In this document: positions 1 through 7,628 of the stretch, one piece after another
Position numbering within the stretch: position 1 is the first letter of the stretch
Layout: every line of letters begins with the position of its first letter
Origin: Clostridia bacterium
Lineage (GTDB): Bacteria > Aerophobota > Aerophobia > Aerophobales > AE-B3A
DNA length: 16,110 nt
Direction: 5' to 3'
Assembly (NCBI GenBank): GCA_030610745.1
Contig: JAUWRC010000017.1
Span: 1 to 16,110, forward strand
Made by a program: the position numbers and the translations under genes
The notes under the pieces: generated by a model
What the model saw: the letters and a program-made list of their open reading frames with translations, nothing else
What the model was told of the DNA's origin: nothing
Databases searched by the model: none

Positions 1-568
1 TAATTAAAAGGAGATTTTCTTCTTTATCCACCTTTATTATCTTCAAATTACAGCTTGTCTTTCTCTCCGTCCCCATCCTCCCCGGCATTTTTTTACCCTT
101 AAATACTCGGGAAGGGTCAGCAGAAGCTCCTATAGAACCGAATCGACGATGCCAGAGTTTTCCCCCATGAGAAGCAGGACCACCTTTAAAACCATACCTT
201 TTGACTACTCCTGCAAATCCTTTTCCTTTAGAAATACCAACAACATCAACCAAATCCCCCTCTTTGAAAATATCCACTTTAATCTCATCTCCAACTCTTA
301 ACTCATCAATGGCTTCTATCCTTATTTCCTTGAGGTACTTTCGAGGATGAACTTTACCTTTTTCAAAATGCCCTAGCTCTGGCTTATTAATCTGATTCTC
401 CCTTATTTCTACAAAACCCAACTGAATTGCATTGTATCCATCTTTCTTCTTCATTTTTTTCTGAACTACCACACATGGACCCGCCTCAACTACAGTCACA
501 GGAACAAGAGAATCTTTATTAAATATCTGGGTCATCCCAAGTTTTTTCCCTAAAATTGCTTTTATCAT
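1..568 (-). CDS. rplC: 50S ribosomal protein L3, 3' end cut off by the window edge
   Basis: L3 is an early-assembly protein of the large subunit; a long internal loop reaches toward the peptidyl transferase centre. The reading frame starts at the ATG at 568-566 with MIKAILGKKLGMTQIF, the characteristic L3 amino terminus. It stays open for 189 codons to base 2, so about 20 residues are missing compared with the family's usual ~205-210. The central loop block, around residues 125-165, contains the conserved GFKGGPASHG, HRR, RVFKGKKMPGRMG elements. The start codon overlaps the rpsJ stop as ATGA, so L3 is probably translated by coupling from rpsJ. The start of the usual S10 operon order (rpsJ, rplC) supports the call. 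The end nearest the cut, around TERKTSCNLKIIKVD, is slightly divergent but recognisable. Confidence 0.97.
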   Translation of the reverse strand, partial: MIKAILGKKLGMTQIFNKDSLVPVTVVEAGPCVVVQKKMKKKDGYNAIQLGFVEIRENQINKPELGHFEKGKVHPRKYLKEIRIEAIDELRVGDEIKVDIFKEGDLVDVVGISKGKGFAGVVKRYGFKGGPASHGGKLWHRRFGSIGASADPSRVFKGKKMPGRMGTERKTSCNLKIIKVDKEENLLLI

Positions 569-873
569 AGCTTAACCTCTACATGTACACCAGTAGGAAG
601 ATTCAACCCCATTAAAGCATCTACTGTTTTAGGATTAGACTCCAGGATATCTATCAGTCTTTTGTGAACTCGCATCTCAAATTGTTCTCGAGCGTCTTTG
701 TCGGCATGAGGAGATTTTATTACTGTAAACCGACTGATTTTTGTTGGCAAGGGAATGGGGCCACAAATCCTCGCTCCTGTTCTCTCTATCGTCCCAATAA
801 TTCGCTTTACCGACTGGTCTAATATTTTATGATCATAAGCCTTCAATTTAATTCTAATCTTCTGTTTAGGCAT
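565..873 (-). CDS. rpsJ: 30S ribosomal protein S10 (NusE)
   Basis: S10 is a small-subunit head protein that also acts as NusE, the partner of NusB in transcription antitermination. The start is the ATG at 873-871, giving MPKQKIRIKLKAYDHK and a 102-residue protein, the normal size. An upstream in-frame start would add seven residues (MLERKEK) without family support. A GGAAGG-type ribosome binding site lies just upstream, inside the 3' end of fusA. Visible signatures include YDHKILDQSVKRI near the start, the loop GPIPLPTK near residue 40, and a C terminus ending TGVHVEVKL. fusA ends 8 bases inside this gene and the rpsJ stop overlaps the rplC start by 4 bases, so translation here is tightly coupled. 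No tuf gene separates it from fusA, unlike the common arrangement. Confidence 0.98.
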   Translation of the reverse strand: MPKQKIRIKLKAYDHKILDQSVKRIIGTIERTGARICGPIPLPTKISRFTVIKSPHADKDAREQFEMRVHKRLIDILESNPKTVDALMGLNLPTGVHVEVKL

Positions 874-2947
874 TTTTTCCTTCCTTTCCAACAATTCCCT
901 CGGCTATGCCAGCAGGCACCTCCTCATAATGAGAAAACTCTACATTAGGGATACCTCTGCCCTGAGTTAGAGACCTGAGCCTTGTGGCATAATTAAATAA
1001 TTCAGCCAATGGAATATAAGCATCAATATAACATATTTTCTCTTTTGTGTCCATATCATAAACTCTTCCTCGCCGACTGGTAATATCTCCCATTACCTCA
1101 CCTATAAAAGTTTCAGGGGTTGTTACTTCTATCTTCATTACAGGCTCCAACAGATAAGGAGAAGCCTGTCTAACTCCCTTTTTAAAAGCGATAGAAGCGG
1201 CAGTTCTAAAAGCAAATTCAGAAGAATCTACTGGATGATATGAACCATCAAGAAGAGAGACCTTAACATCTATCAAGGGATAGCCTGCTAATATCCCAAT
1301 TGACATAGCTTCTTTAATCCCTTTTTTTATGGCAGGAATAAATTCTTTAGGAATAGGGGCACCTCTGGTTTTGTCTACAAAATTCTCCTCTTGATTTTTT
1401 TTTGGTTCAATCTCAAGATATACATCACCGTATTGACCCCTTCCTCCACTTTGACGGATATACTGGCCGCGAGCCTGGACCTTTTCCCTTATAGCTTCCC
1501 TATAGGCAACCCGAGGTTCGCCTATATTCACCCCAACCTTAAATTCCCGTTGAATTCTATGCAGAACAACCTCTAGGTGAAGCTGACCCATCCCTGAAAT
1601 TATGGTTTGCCCTGTTTCAGGATCCTGGCGAATCTTGAAAGTAGGATCCTCTTGAGCCAGCTTAGATAAACATATAGATAATTTATTCTCATCTAATTTC
1701 GTTTTTGGCTCGATAGCCACAGAAATTACTGGTTCGACAAATTTTATCGCCTCAAAAATTATGGGAGACTTTTCTTCGCAAAGAGAATCTCCCGTATCTA
1801 TATTCTTTGGACCTATGGCTGCTCCTATCTCGCCGGCAAAAATCTCCTTCCTTTCCGTTCGATAATTAGCATGCATTTCCAGAATTCTAGCTATTCTTTC
1901 CTTTTGATTCTTCGTGGAATTATAAACAAAGGAACCAGCCTTAATTTTTCCTGAATAAACCCTAAAATAGGTTAATCTACCCACATAAGGATCGGTTACC
2001 ACTTTAAAAGCCAAACTAGAAAAAGGTCCTTCAAGAGAAGATTCTCTTTCCTCTTTTTGTTCATTTAGTGGATTTACTCCTTGGGCAGGTAAAATATCCA
2101 AAGGAGAAGGAAGGTAATCTATGATGGCATCCAATAGAAGCCGAACTCCTTTATTCTTCAGGCTGCTTCCGCAAAGAACGGGAACAACCTTATGGGTCAT
2201 AGTCATAGACCTTATTTCTTCCTTCATTCTTTCTATTCCTAAAGCTTCTTCATTTAAAAATTTTTCTAAACATTCTTCATTGTTTTCTGCTATCTTTTCC
2301 ATTAAGTAATTATGCCAATGATATGCTTTTTCTTTTAAATAAAAAGGAATTTCTTCTTCCACGATTTTAGCTTCTAAGTCATGACCCTTCCAAATCAAAG
2401 CCTTCATTTTCACTAAATCTACCACTCCTCTGAAATTTTCCTCTTTCCCGATGGGAATTTGAAGGGGTAGAGAAACAAGTTTAAATCTTTTTTCCATCGC
2501 TTCTATAACTTCATAGAAATCAGCTCCTACTCTATCCAGTTTATTGACAAAAGTAAGACGGGGAATATGATAATGGTCAGCCTGCCGCCAAACTGTCTCT
2601 GACTGAGGCTCAACTCCTCCCACCCCACAAAAAATCACCACCGCGCCGTCCAGCACCCTGAGAGTCCTCTCTACCTCTGCAGTAAAATCTACATGACCCG
2701 GCGTATCTATAATATTAATGCGGTGACCTTTCCAGTCACAGGTAGTAGCAGCAGAGGTTATAGTAATACCCCTTTCCTTTTCTTGCTCCATCCAATCCAT
2801 CACCGCTGCACCCTCGTGTACTTCACCCACTTTATGAACCTTCCCTGTATAATATAAAATACGCTCGGTGGTTGTTGTCTTACCCGCATCTATATGGGCT
2901 ACTATACCAATATTCCTGATTTTATGTAAAGAATTATATTTTTTCAT
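866..2947 (-). CDS. fusA: Elongation factor G (translocase GTPase)
   Basis: EF-G is the GTPase that drives mRNA-tRNA translocation and, with RRF, ribosome recycling. I chose the ATG at 2947-2945 (MKKYNSLHKIRNIGIVAHID), giving 693 residues, the family's usual ~690-700. The frame stays open upstream through repeat DNA up to a TTG, but that has no family support. Visible motifs: P-loop AHIDAGKTT near residue 17, switch I with RGITI, DTPGH, NKLD, the domain II-III junction, QSGGRGQYGDVYLE at the start of domain IV, and the domain IV tip YHPVDSSEF with the conserved His. The ribosome binding site is weak (CAGG about 8 bases upstream). The 136-base gap to rpsG is repeat-filled. The stop lies 8 bases inside rpsJ. 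Residues look like ordinary translocation-type EF-G. Confidence 0.97.
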   Translation of the reverse strand: MKKYNSLHKIRNIGIVAHIDAGKTTTTERILYYTGKVHKVGEVHEGAAVMDWMEQEKERGITITSAATTCDWKGHRINIIDTPGHVDFTAEVERTLRVLDGAVVIFCGVGGVEPQSETVWRQADHYHIPRLTFVNKLDRVGADFYEVIEAMEKRFKLVSLPLQIPIGKEENFRGVVDLVKMKALIWKGHDLEAKIVEEEIPFYLKEKAYHWHNYLMEKIAENNEECLEKFLNEEALGIERMKEEIRSMTMTHKVVPVLCGSSLKNKGVRLLLDAIIDYLPSPLDILPAQGVNPLNEQKEERESSLEGPFSSLAFKVVTDPYVGRLTYFRVYSGKIKAGSFVYNSTKNQKERIARILEMHANYRTERKEIFAGEIGAAIGPKNIDTGDSLCEEKSPIIFEAIKFVEPVISVAIEPKTKLDENKLSICLSKLAQEDPTFKIRQDPETGQTIISGMGQLHLEVVLHRIQREFKVGVNIGEPRVAYREAIREKVQARGQYIRQSGGRGQYGDVYLEIEPKKNQEENFVDKTRGAPIPKEFIPAIKKGIKEAMSIGILAGYPLIDVKVSLLDGSYHPVDSSEFAFRTAASIAFKKGVRQASPYLLEPVMKIEVTTPETFIGEVMGDITSRRGRVYDMDTKEKICYIDAYIPLAELFNYATRLRSLTQGRGIPNVEFSHYEEVPAGIAEGIVGKEGKNA

Positions 2948-2962
2948 CTTTAACCTGAATTC

Positions 2963-2997
2963 AAATTCGTATCTCGTTGTTCGTATCTCGTAAGTTA
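2963..2997. repeat. Degenerate heptamer tandem array (ACGA family) upstream of fusA
   Basis: Five consecutive 7-base units can be laid out on the plus strand: AAATTCG, TATCTCG, TTGTTCG, TATCTCG, TAAGTTA. The 20-base stretch at 2973-2992 is identical to 15826-15845 in the tuf leader, about 13 kb away. The array fills part of the rpsG-fusA gap and ends about 15 bases upstream of the fusA start, next to a weak ribosome binding site. No coding role is apparent. Confidence 0.75.
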
Positions 2998-3007
2998 ACT
3001 GGTTAAT

Positions 3008-3084
3008 GGAAAATAGGGACACATCCCATTTTTGAAAAATAGGAGTAATTGGGATACAAAAAATGGGATGTGTCCCTATTTTCC
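3008..3084. repeat. 77-base near-perfect palindrome (REP/MITE-like) after rpsG
   Basis: The left arm 3008-3034 and right arm 3057-3084 are reverse complements over about 27 bases, with only one extra A in the right arm. The core word is TAGGGACACATCCCA. The 22-base spacer contains a partial echo of the arm (AAAATAGG). In the transcript it would fold into a long hairpin between rpsG and fusA. The outer end of the right arm touches the rpsG TAG stop. From memory, similar GGGACACATCCC words recur near REP-associated tyrosine transposases in uncultivated bacteria; that link is inference. No transposase gene is present in the window. Confidence 0.8.
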
Positions 3085-3554
3085 TACCATCGATAGTGAG
3101 CAAAGGCTCGATTAGCCTCTGCCATACGATGGGTATCTTCTCTCTTTTTTACTGCTAACCCTTCCCCTCGAGAAGCCATTATAACTTCTTCAGCCAATCT
3201 CTCTTTCATTGGCCTACCTTTTCTCTGCCGAGCAAAATAGAGAAGCCACCGAACAGCTAAAGTTTCTCGCCTTTCTGACCTAACCTCCGTTGGTATTTGA
3301 TAAGTAGCCCCTCCTACTCGCCGAGAGCGAACCTCCAGGACAGGCTTAACATTTTCTAAGGCTTTCAAAAAAACTTCCAGAGGATTTTTCTTCTCTCTTT
3401 TTTCTATAATATCAAAAGATCCATAGAAAATAGCTTCCGCTTTTCCCCTCTCTCCCCCCTTCATTATTTTATTAATAAATTTACTTACCACCCGGCTACT
3501 ATACCTAGAATCTGGAGAAATGGTTCTTTTCTTTGATATTCTTCGTCTGGCCAT
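3084..3554 (-). CDS. rpsG: 30S ribosomal protein S7
   Basis: S7 nucleates assembly of the 30S head by binding the 3' major domain of 16S rRNA, and it lies near the E and P sites. The ATG at 3554-3552 gives MARRRISKKR and 156 residues, exactly the family norm. A GAGGT ribosome binding site sits 6 bases upstream. Recognisable blocks are FINKIMKGGERGKAEAI near residue 26, the NVKPVLEVRSRRVGGATYQIP beta-hairpin region around residues 68-88, and the C terminus MAEANRAFAHYRW. It follows rpsL with a 9-base gap, the normal str operon order. In E. coli S7 represses its own operon by binding the rpsL-rpsG gap; here that gap is too short for that structure. The stop codon touches the palindrome at 3008-3084. 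Confidence 0.98.
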   Translation of the reverse strand: MARRRISKKRTISPDSRYSSRVVSKFINKIMKGGERGKAEAIFYGSFDIIEKREKKNPLEVFLKALENVKPVLEVRSRRVGGATYQIPTEVRSERRETLAVRWLLYFARQRKGRPMKERLAEEVIMASRGEGLAVKKREDTHRMAEANRAFAHYRW

Positions 3555-3563
3555 TTTATACCT

Positions 3564-3938
3564 CTATTTTCCCTCCCTCTTTCTCCCATACTTAGAGCGA
3601 GCTTGCTTTCTTCCTTCTACTCCTATCGTATCCAATGTGCCCCGAATAATATGATATTTTACTCCTGGCAAATCTTTAACCTTTCCTCCTCTTACCAGGA
3701 CTATAGAATGCTCTTGTAAGTTATGTCCTTCTCCAGGCACATAGGCAGTTACCATTTTCCCATTAGATAATCTAACCCTGGCCACCTTCCTCAAAGCTGA
3801 ATTAGGCTTTTTAGGGGTAAGCGTCCTCACATTAACACAAACCCCTTTTTTCTGAGGAGATCCTTGCAAAGCCAAACTCTTACTTTTCTTCTTCGCACCT
3901 CTACGTCCTTTTCTTAACAACTGATTTATAGTGGGCAT
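3564..3938 (-). CDS. rpsL: 30S ribosomal protein S12
   Basis: S12 sits at the decoding centre and governs tRNA selection accuracy. It is the main site of streptomycin resistance mutations. The ATG at 3938-3936 gives MPTINQLLRKGRR and 124 residues, the normal size. An AAGGA ribosome binding site lies 6-7 bases upstream, inside the 3' end of rpoC. The conserved TPKKPNSALRKVARV and VKDLPGVKYHIIRG blocks are present. Both lysines usually changed in streptomycin-resistant mutants are wild type, in TPKKP and in GGKVKDLP. The start is only 2 bases from the rpoC stop, so the str genes here continue directly from rpoBC instead of forming a separately spaced operon. The gene order rpsL-rpsG-fusA follows. 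Confidence 0.98.
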   Translation of the reverse strand: MPTINQLLRKGRRGAKKKSKSLALQGSPQKKGVCVNVRTLTPKKPNSALRKVARVRLSNGKMVTAYVPGEGHNLQEHSIVLVRGGKVKDLPGVKYHIIRGTLDTIGVEGRKQARSKYGRKREGK

Positions 3939-3940
3939 TG

Positions 3941-6900
3941 TTATTCCTTCTTCGGACTAAATCCCGTCCCTGCCGGAATTAGCTTGCCGATAATTACGTT
4001 TGCTTTCAGTCCCCTAAGAAAATCTACTTGTCCGTGGAGCGCTGCCTCAGCTAAAACTTGCTTTGTTCTCTGGAAAGAAGCAGCAGACAAAAAACTTTCC
4101 TTATTTTCCTGTACTGCTTTAGGAACAGCTAAAAGAATAGGCTTTACTGCAGCGGGTTTGCCCCCTTTTTCTCTTATTTTCTTATTAACTTTTTCAAGCT
4201 CTACTTTATCTACTTGTTCTCCTGGCAGATAACCTGTATCTCCTGGCTCTTCTACCTGAACTTTTCTCATCATCTGTCTTATAATTACTTCAAAGTGCTT
4301 AGTACTAATATCCACTCCTTGAGATTTATAAACCTGCTGGGTCTGATCAACCAAATATTTTTCTACAGCCCTAATCCCTTTTATACTTAAAAGAGAACGG
4401 GGATTTATACTTCCTTCAATTATCTTCTCTCCTGCTTGTACCATTTCACCATCGGAGACTAACATTTCCCCTTCCACTTCATAAGTTACCTCTTCATTTT
4501 CTCCTTTAATCTTAATAAGGCTGCGCCCCTCTTTTTCTTCTATGTTCACCTTCCCTTCCACTTCACTTATTAGCGCTTCTTCTCCTTTGCGCCGCCGGAT
4601 AACTCCTTTTCGAGGATAACTTTGCTTTCGAGGTTCAAAAAGTTCTGTTGCTCGAGGTAAACCCTGAGGAATATCTCCACCTTTCCGAAATACTCCCCCT
4701 GTGTGAAACGTACGTAAAGTAAGTTGAGTTCCTGGTTCACCTATAGATTGTGCTGCTATCACCCCTACTGCCTCTCCTATATCAACTAGTTTATGAGTAG
4801 AAAGGTCCCATCCATAACACTTTTGGCATAGTCCCCACTCAGCCTGACAGGATAAGGGAGAACGAACCTTCACCTTCTTCACCCCTACCTCTTCTATTCT
4901 TTGGACGAGCTCTTCTGTAATCTCCTCGTTAGAACCTACAATAGTTTTTTTAGTAGAAGGATCTATCACAGGAGAAGCAGTTACTCTACCCAATATCCTC
5001 TTTCCTAAAGACTCTATCACCTTTCCTTCTTCTGTAACTAAAGGTTCTATAAAAAGGCCATCGATAGTTCCACAATCTTTCTCAGTAATAACAAGGTCTT
5101 GAGCTATAGCCACTAACTTACGAGTAAGATAACCTGCATAAGCTGTTTTTAGAGCAGTATCCACCAAACCTTTTCTGCCCCCGGAGGTAGAAAAAAAATA
5201 CTCTGGGGCAGTAAGACCTTCTTTAAAACTAGATCTAATAGGTTCTTCTCCAATTCGCCCCTTTAATCTACCTCCCGAAAGAGGATAAAAATATTGCTTA
5301 ATTAATTCCAGAGAAATGTTCAACCCTCTTTTGAATACCTCATCCCAGAGTTCACGGCGATAGGTCTCTCTTATGGACCTACCCATCAAACCCCTCATTC
5401 CTACTATCTGGCGCAGTTGGTCAGCAGATCCTCTTCCTCCTGATTTCCACATCAAATAAAGAGAATTAAAGGGATTGCGAGCCAGAGACTCTGATACCTT
5501 TTTCCCTACTTGATCAATAACCCTCGTCCTTGAATCAATCACCTCAATATATCTTTCCTCCTCACTGATTTTTCCTTCTTCAGCTAATAAGTCAAATCCC
5601 TTTACCTCTTCCTCTTCGTGCTCTAATAGTTTTCTTTTTTCGGGTATGTCAGGTACATCAGACATAGCGAAAGTTAATCCTGATTTGGTAACATATTTAA
5701 ATCCTAACCTTTTTATCTCATCCAAAGCCTCAACTGTGACTTTATTTCCATATTCCTTCCAAATTTTACTTATAATCTGGCCTAATTTTTCTTTATTTAT
5801 AGGCGAGTTTTCAAAATCCATGTCCTTGGGAAGAACATTATTAAAAATTACTCTTCCTACTGTAGTCTCTATCCACTTATTTTTCAAAAATAATTTTATA
5901 GGCTGATGAAGGGCTATTTTCTCTAAATCATAGGCAAGGATTACCTCATCCGGACCAGAGAAAACTCTCTTGTTAACTTCTTCTTTCCCTTCCATAGTCA
6001 AATAATAACAACCAACGGTAATATCCCGAGTTGGGGTAACTACAGGGTTGCCACTGGCAGGAGAAAGAAGATTGTTGCTGGAAAGCAGCAAAGTTTTTGC
6101 CTCAAGCTGGGCCTCATAAGAAAGAGGGATATGTATAGCCATCTGGTCACCATCAAAATCAGCGCCAAAAGCAGCACATACCAGAGGATGCAGCTGAATA
6201 GCATTTCCTTCTATTAATATGGGTTGAAAAGCCTGAATTCCTAAACGATGCAAGGTAGGAGCACGGTTTAGAAGTATAGGGTGATCCTCAACCACTTCTT
6301 CCAATACCTTCCAAACAAAAGAATCAGCCCTTTCTATTAAATCATTAGCTCTTTTTATAGTCTCAGCCTTGCCTCGACGCATAATTTCTCCAAGGACGAA
6401 GGGCCTAAAAAGCTCCAGGGCTACCTTTTCGGGTAGTCCGCATTGATAAATTTTTAAATCCGGCCCGGGTACGATTACCCCCCTTCCTGAATAATCAACC
6501 CTTTTACCAAGTAGATTTTGCCGAAATCTACCTTGTTTACCTTTGATTGCCTCACTTAGAGACTTAAGAGGTCTACCCCCTGCTCCCAGGATAGGTTGGG
6601 AAAGTTTCTCATTTTCAAAAAGCGCGTCTACAGATTGCTGGAGCATTTTTTTCTCGTTTTGAATAATTATTTGAGGTGCACCTATTTCTAGTAGATATTT
6701 AAGACGGTTATTTCGATTAATGATGCGCCGATACAGATCATTTAAATCTGAATTGGCAAAAATTCCGCTTTCCAACTGAACCATGGGCCGGAAATCAGGA
6801 GGAATAACAGGGATAACTTTTAAAATCATCCACTCAGGCCTGTTCCCTGAGTGGAAAAAACTCTCTACTATCCCTAGCCGCTTGATTAACTTTATCCTTT

Positions 6901-7501
6901 TTCCTTTGGCCTTCTCAGCAAATAGATTCTCTTTTAATTCTTCTCTTAATCCTTCAATCTTTGTCCCTTGCAGAACTTCCAGAATTGCTTCTGCTCCTGT
7001 GCCTGCTTTAAAACTATCTTCACCATACAGGCTCTTATATCTCTGGTACTCCTCCCCATTCAAAACTTGCATTTTCTTCAAAGGAGTCTTGACCGGGTCT
7101 ATAACTAAGTAATTTATAAAATAAACTATTTTATCCAAATCACTCCTTCTGAGCCCCAATAAAAGAGGGAGGTATTTTTTTGCATACCAGAGATGGACAA
7201 CTGGGGTAGCCAATTCAATATGCCCCATTCTTTCTCGACGAACTTTAGAAGAAGTAACCTCTACTCCACACCTCTCGCACTTGACCCCCTTGTATTTCAT
7301 TTTCCTATATTTACCACAGTAACATTCATAACTCTTTGTAGGACCAAAGATTTGTTCGCAAAAAAGACCTCCCCTTTCCGGCCGGAAAGTACGATAATTA
7401 ATAGTATCTGTCTTCCTCACCTCTCCATATGACCAATCTCTTATCTCCTCAGGAGAGGCTAGTCTTACCTTGATCTTATTAATATCATCCATCTTCCACA
7501 A
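3941..7501 (-). CDS. rpoC: DNA-directed RNA polymerase beta' subunit
   Basis: Beta' carries the catalytic magnesium site, bridge helix and trigger loop of RNA polymerase. The 1186-residue frame is within the range for bacteria without large insertions. Visible: zinc site 1 with Cys60, Cys62, Cys75 and Cys78; NRAPTLHRLG; the catalytic DFDGD triad (Asp448, 450, 452); bridge helix around 767-796; zinc site 2 Cys residues in KDCGT and CQAEWGLCQKC; and trigger loop GTQLTLRTFHTGG with its His. The residue before ADFDGD is Gly446 instead of Asn, and the bridge-helix hinge reads STSGGRKG instead of STHGARKG. The TTG at 7501-7499 has GGAGG 7 bases upstream. The family-typical start MDDINKIK is the ATG at 7492, further from that site, so the start is uncertain by three codons. 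It ends 2 bases before rpsL. Confidence 0.97.
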   Translation of the reverse strand: MWKMDDINKIKVRLASPEEIRDWSYGEVRKTDTINYRTFRPERGGLFCEQIFGPTKSYECYCGKYRKMKYKGVKCERCGVEVTSSKVRRERMGHIELATPVVHLWYAKKYLPLLLGLRRSDLDKIVYFINYLVIDPVKTPLKKMQVLNGEEYQRYKSLYGEDSFKAGTGAEAILEVLQGTKIEGLREELKENLFAEKAKGKRIKLIKRLGIVESFFHSGNRPEWMILKVIPVIPPDFRPMVQLESGIFANSDLNDLYRRIINRNNRLKYLLEIGAPQIIIQNEKKMLQQSVDALFENEKLSQPILGAGGRPLKSLSEAIKGKQGRFRQNLLGKRVDYSGRGVIVPGPDLKIYQCGLPEKVALELFRPFVLGEIMRRGKAETIKRANDLIERADSFVWKVLEEVVEDHPILLNRAPTLHRLGIQAFQPILIEGNAIQLHPLVCAAFGADFDGDQMAIHIPLSYEAQLEAKTLLLSSNNLLSPASGNPVVTPTRDITVGCYYLTMEGKEEVNKRVFSGPDEVILAYDLEKIALHQPIKLFLKNKWIETTVGRVIFNNVLPKDMDFENSPINKEKLGQIISKIWKEYGNKVTVEALDEIKRLGFKYVTKSGLTFAMSDVPDIPEKRKLLEHEEEEVKGFDLLAEEGKISEEERYIEVIDSRTRVIDQVGKKVSESLARNPFNSLYLMWKSGGRGSADQLRQIVGMRGLMGRSIRETYRRELWDEVFKRGLNISLELIKQYFYPLSGGRLKGRIGEEPIRSSFKEGLTAPEYFFSTSGGRKGLVDTALKTAYAGYLTRKLVAIAQDLVITEKDCGTIDGLFIEPLVTEEGKVIESLGKRILGRVTASPVIDPSTKKTIVGSNEEITEELVQRIEEVGVKKVKVRSPLSCQAEWGLCQKCYGWDLSTHKLVDIGEAVGVIAAQSIGEPGTQLTLRTFHTGGVFRKGGDIPQGLPRATELFEPRKQSYPRKGVIRRRKGEEALISEVEGKVNIEEKEGRSLIKIKGENEEVTYEVEGEMLVSDGEMVQAGEKIIEGSINPRSLLSIKGIRAVEKYLVDQTQQVYKSQGVDISTKHFEVIIRQMMRKVQVEEPGDTGYLPGEQVDKVELEKVNKKIREKGGKPAAVKPILLAVPKAVQENKESFLSAASFQRTKQVLAEAALHGQVDFLRGLKANVIIGKLIPAGTGFSPKKE

Positions 7502-7531
7502 CTCTCCGCCTCCTTCTTCTCGTCTCAGTTA

Positions 7532-7627
7532 ATTAGTTAATTGAGTTGATTAGTGAATTAGTTAATTGAGTTAAAAGACTAAAAATGAACTAATCTCTAA
7601 TTAACTAATCCACTAATTATCTTCTTT
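7532..7627. repeat. TTAGTTAA-family spacer repeat between rpoB and rpoC
   Basis: This fills most of the 127-base rpoB-rpoC gap. Bases 7532-7601 match the reverse complement of 11663-11732 at 68 of 70 positions, including 38 consecutive identical bases (7564-7601). Bases 7588-7627 match 11757-11796 in direct orientation at 39 of 40. The word AATTAGTTAATTGAGTT also occurs twice locally, at 7531 and 7556. It is a dispersed, non-coding spacer element with no visible gene. Confidence 0.85.
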
Positions 7628-7628
7628 A

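Noticed and set aside
3008..3084. Rho-independent terminator after rpsG
   Set aside because: The hairpin arms are long and A/T-ended on both sides, the operon continues straight into fusA, and no separate U tract follows the stem on the transcript.
2948..3103. N-terminally extended EF-G starting at a TTG inside rpsG
   Set aside because: The extra ~52 residues translate the palindrome and heptamer repeats. The family start is at 2947.
4862..5240. Loss of the trigger-loop histidine in RpoC, first suspected from the STSGGRKG segment
   Set aside because: That segment is the bridge helix. The trigger loop is GTQLTLRTFHTGG and keeps its histidine.
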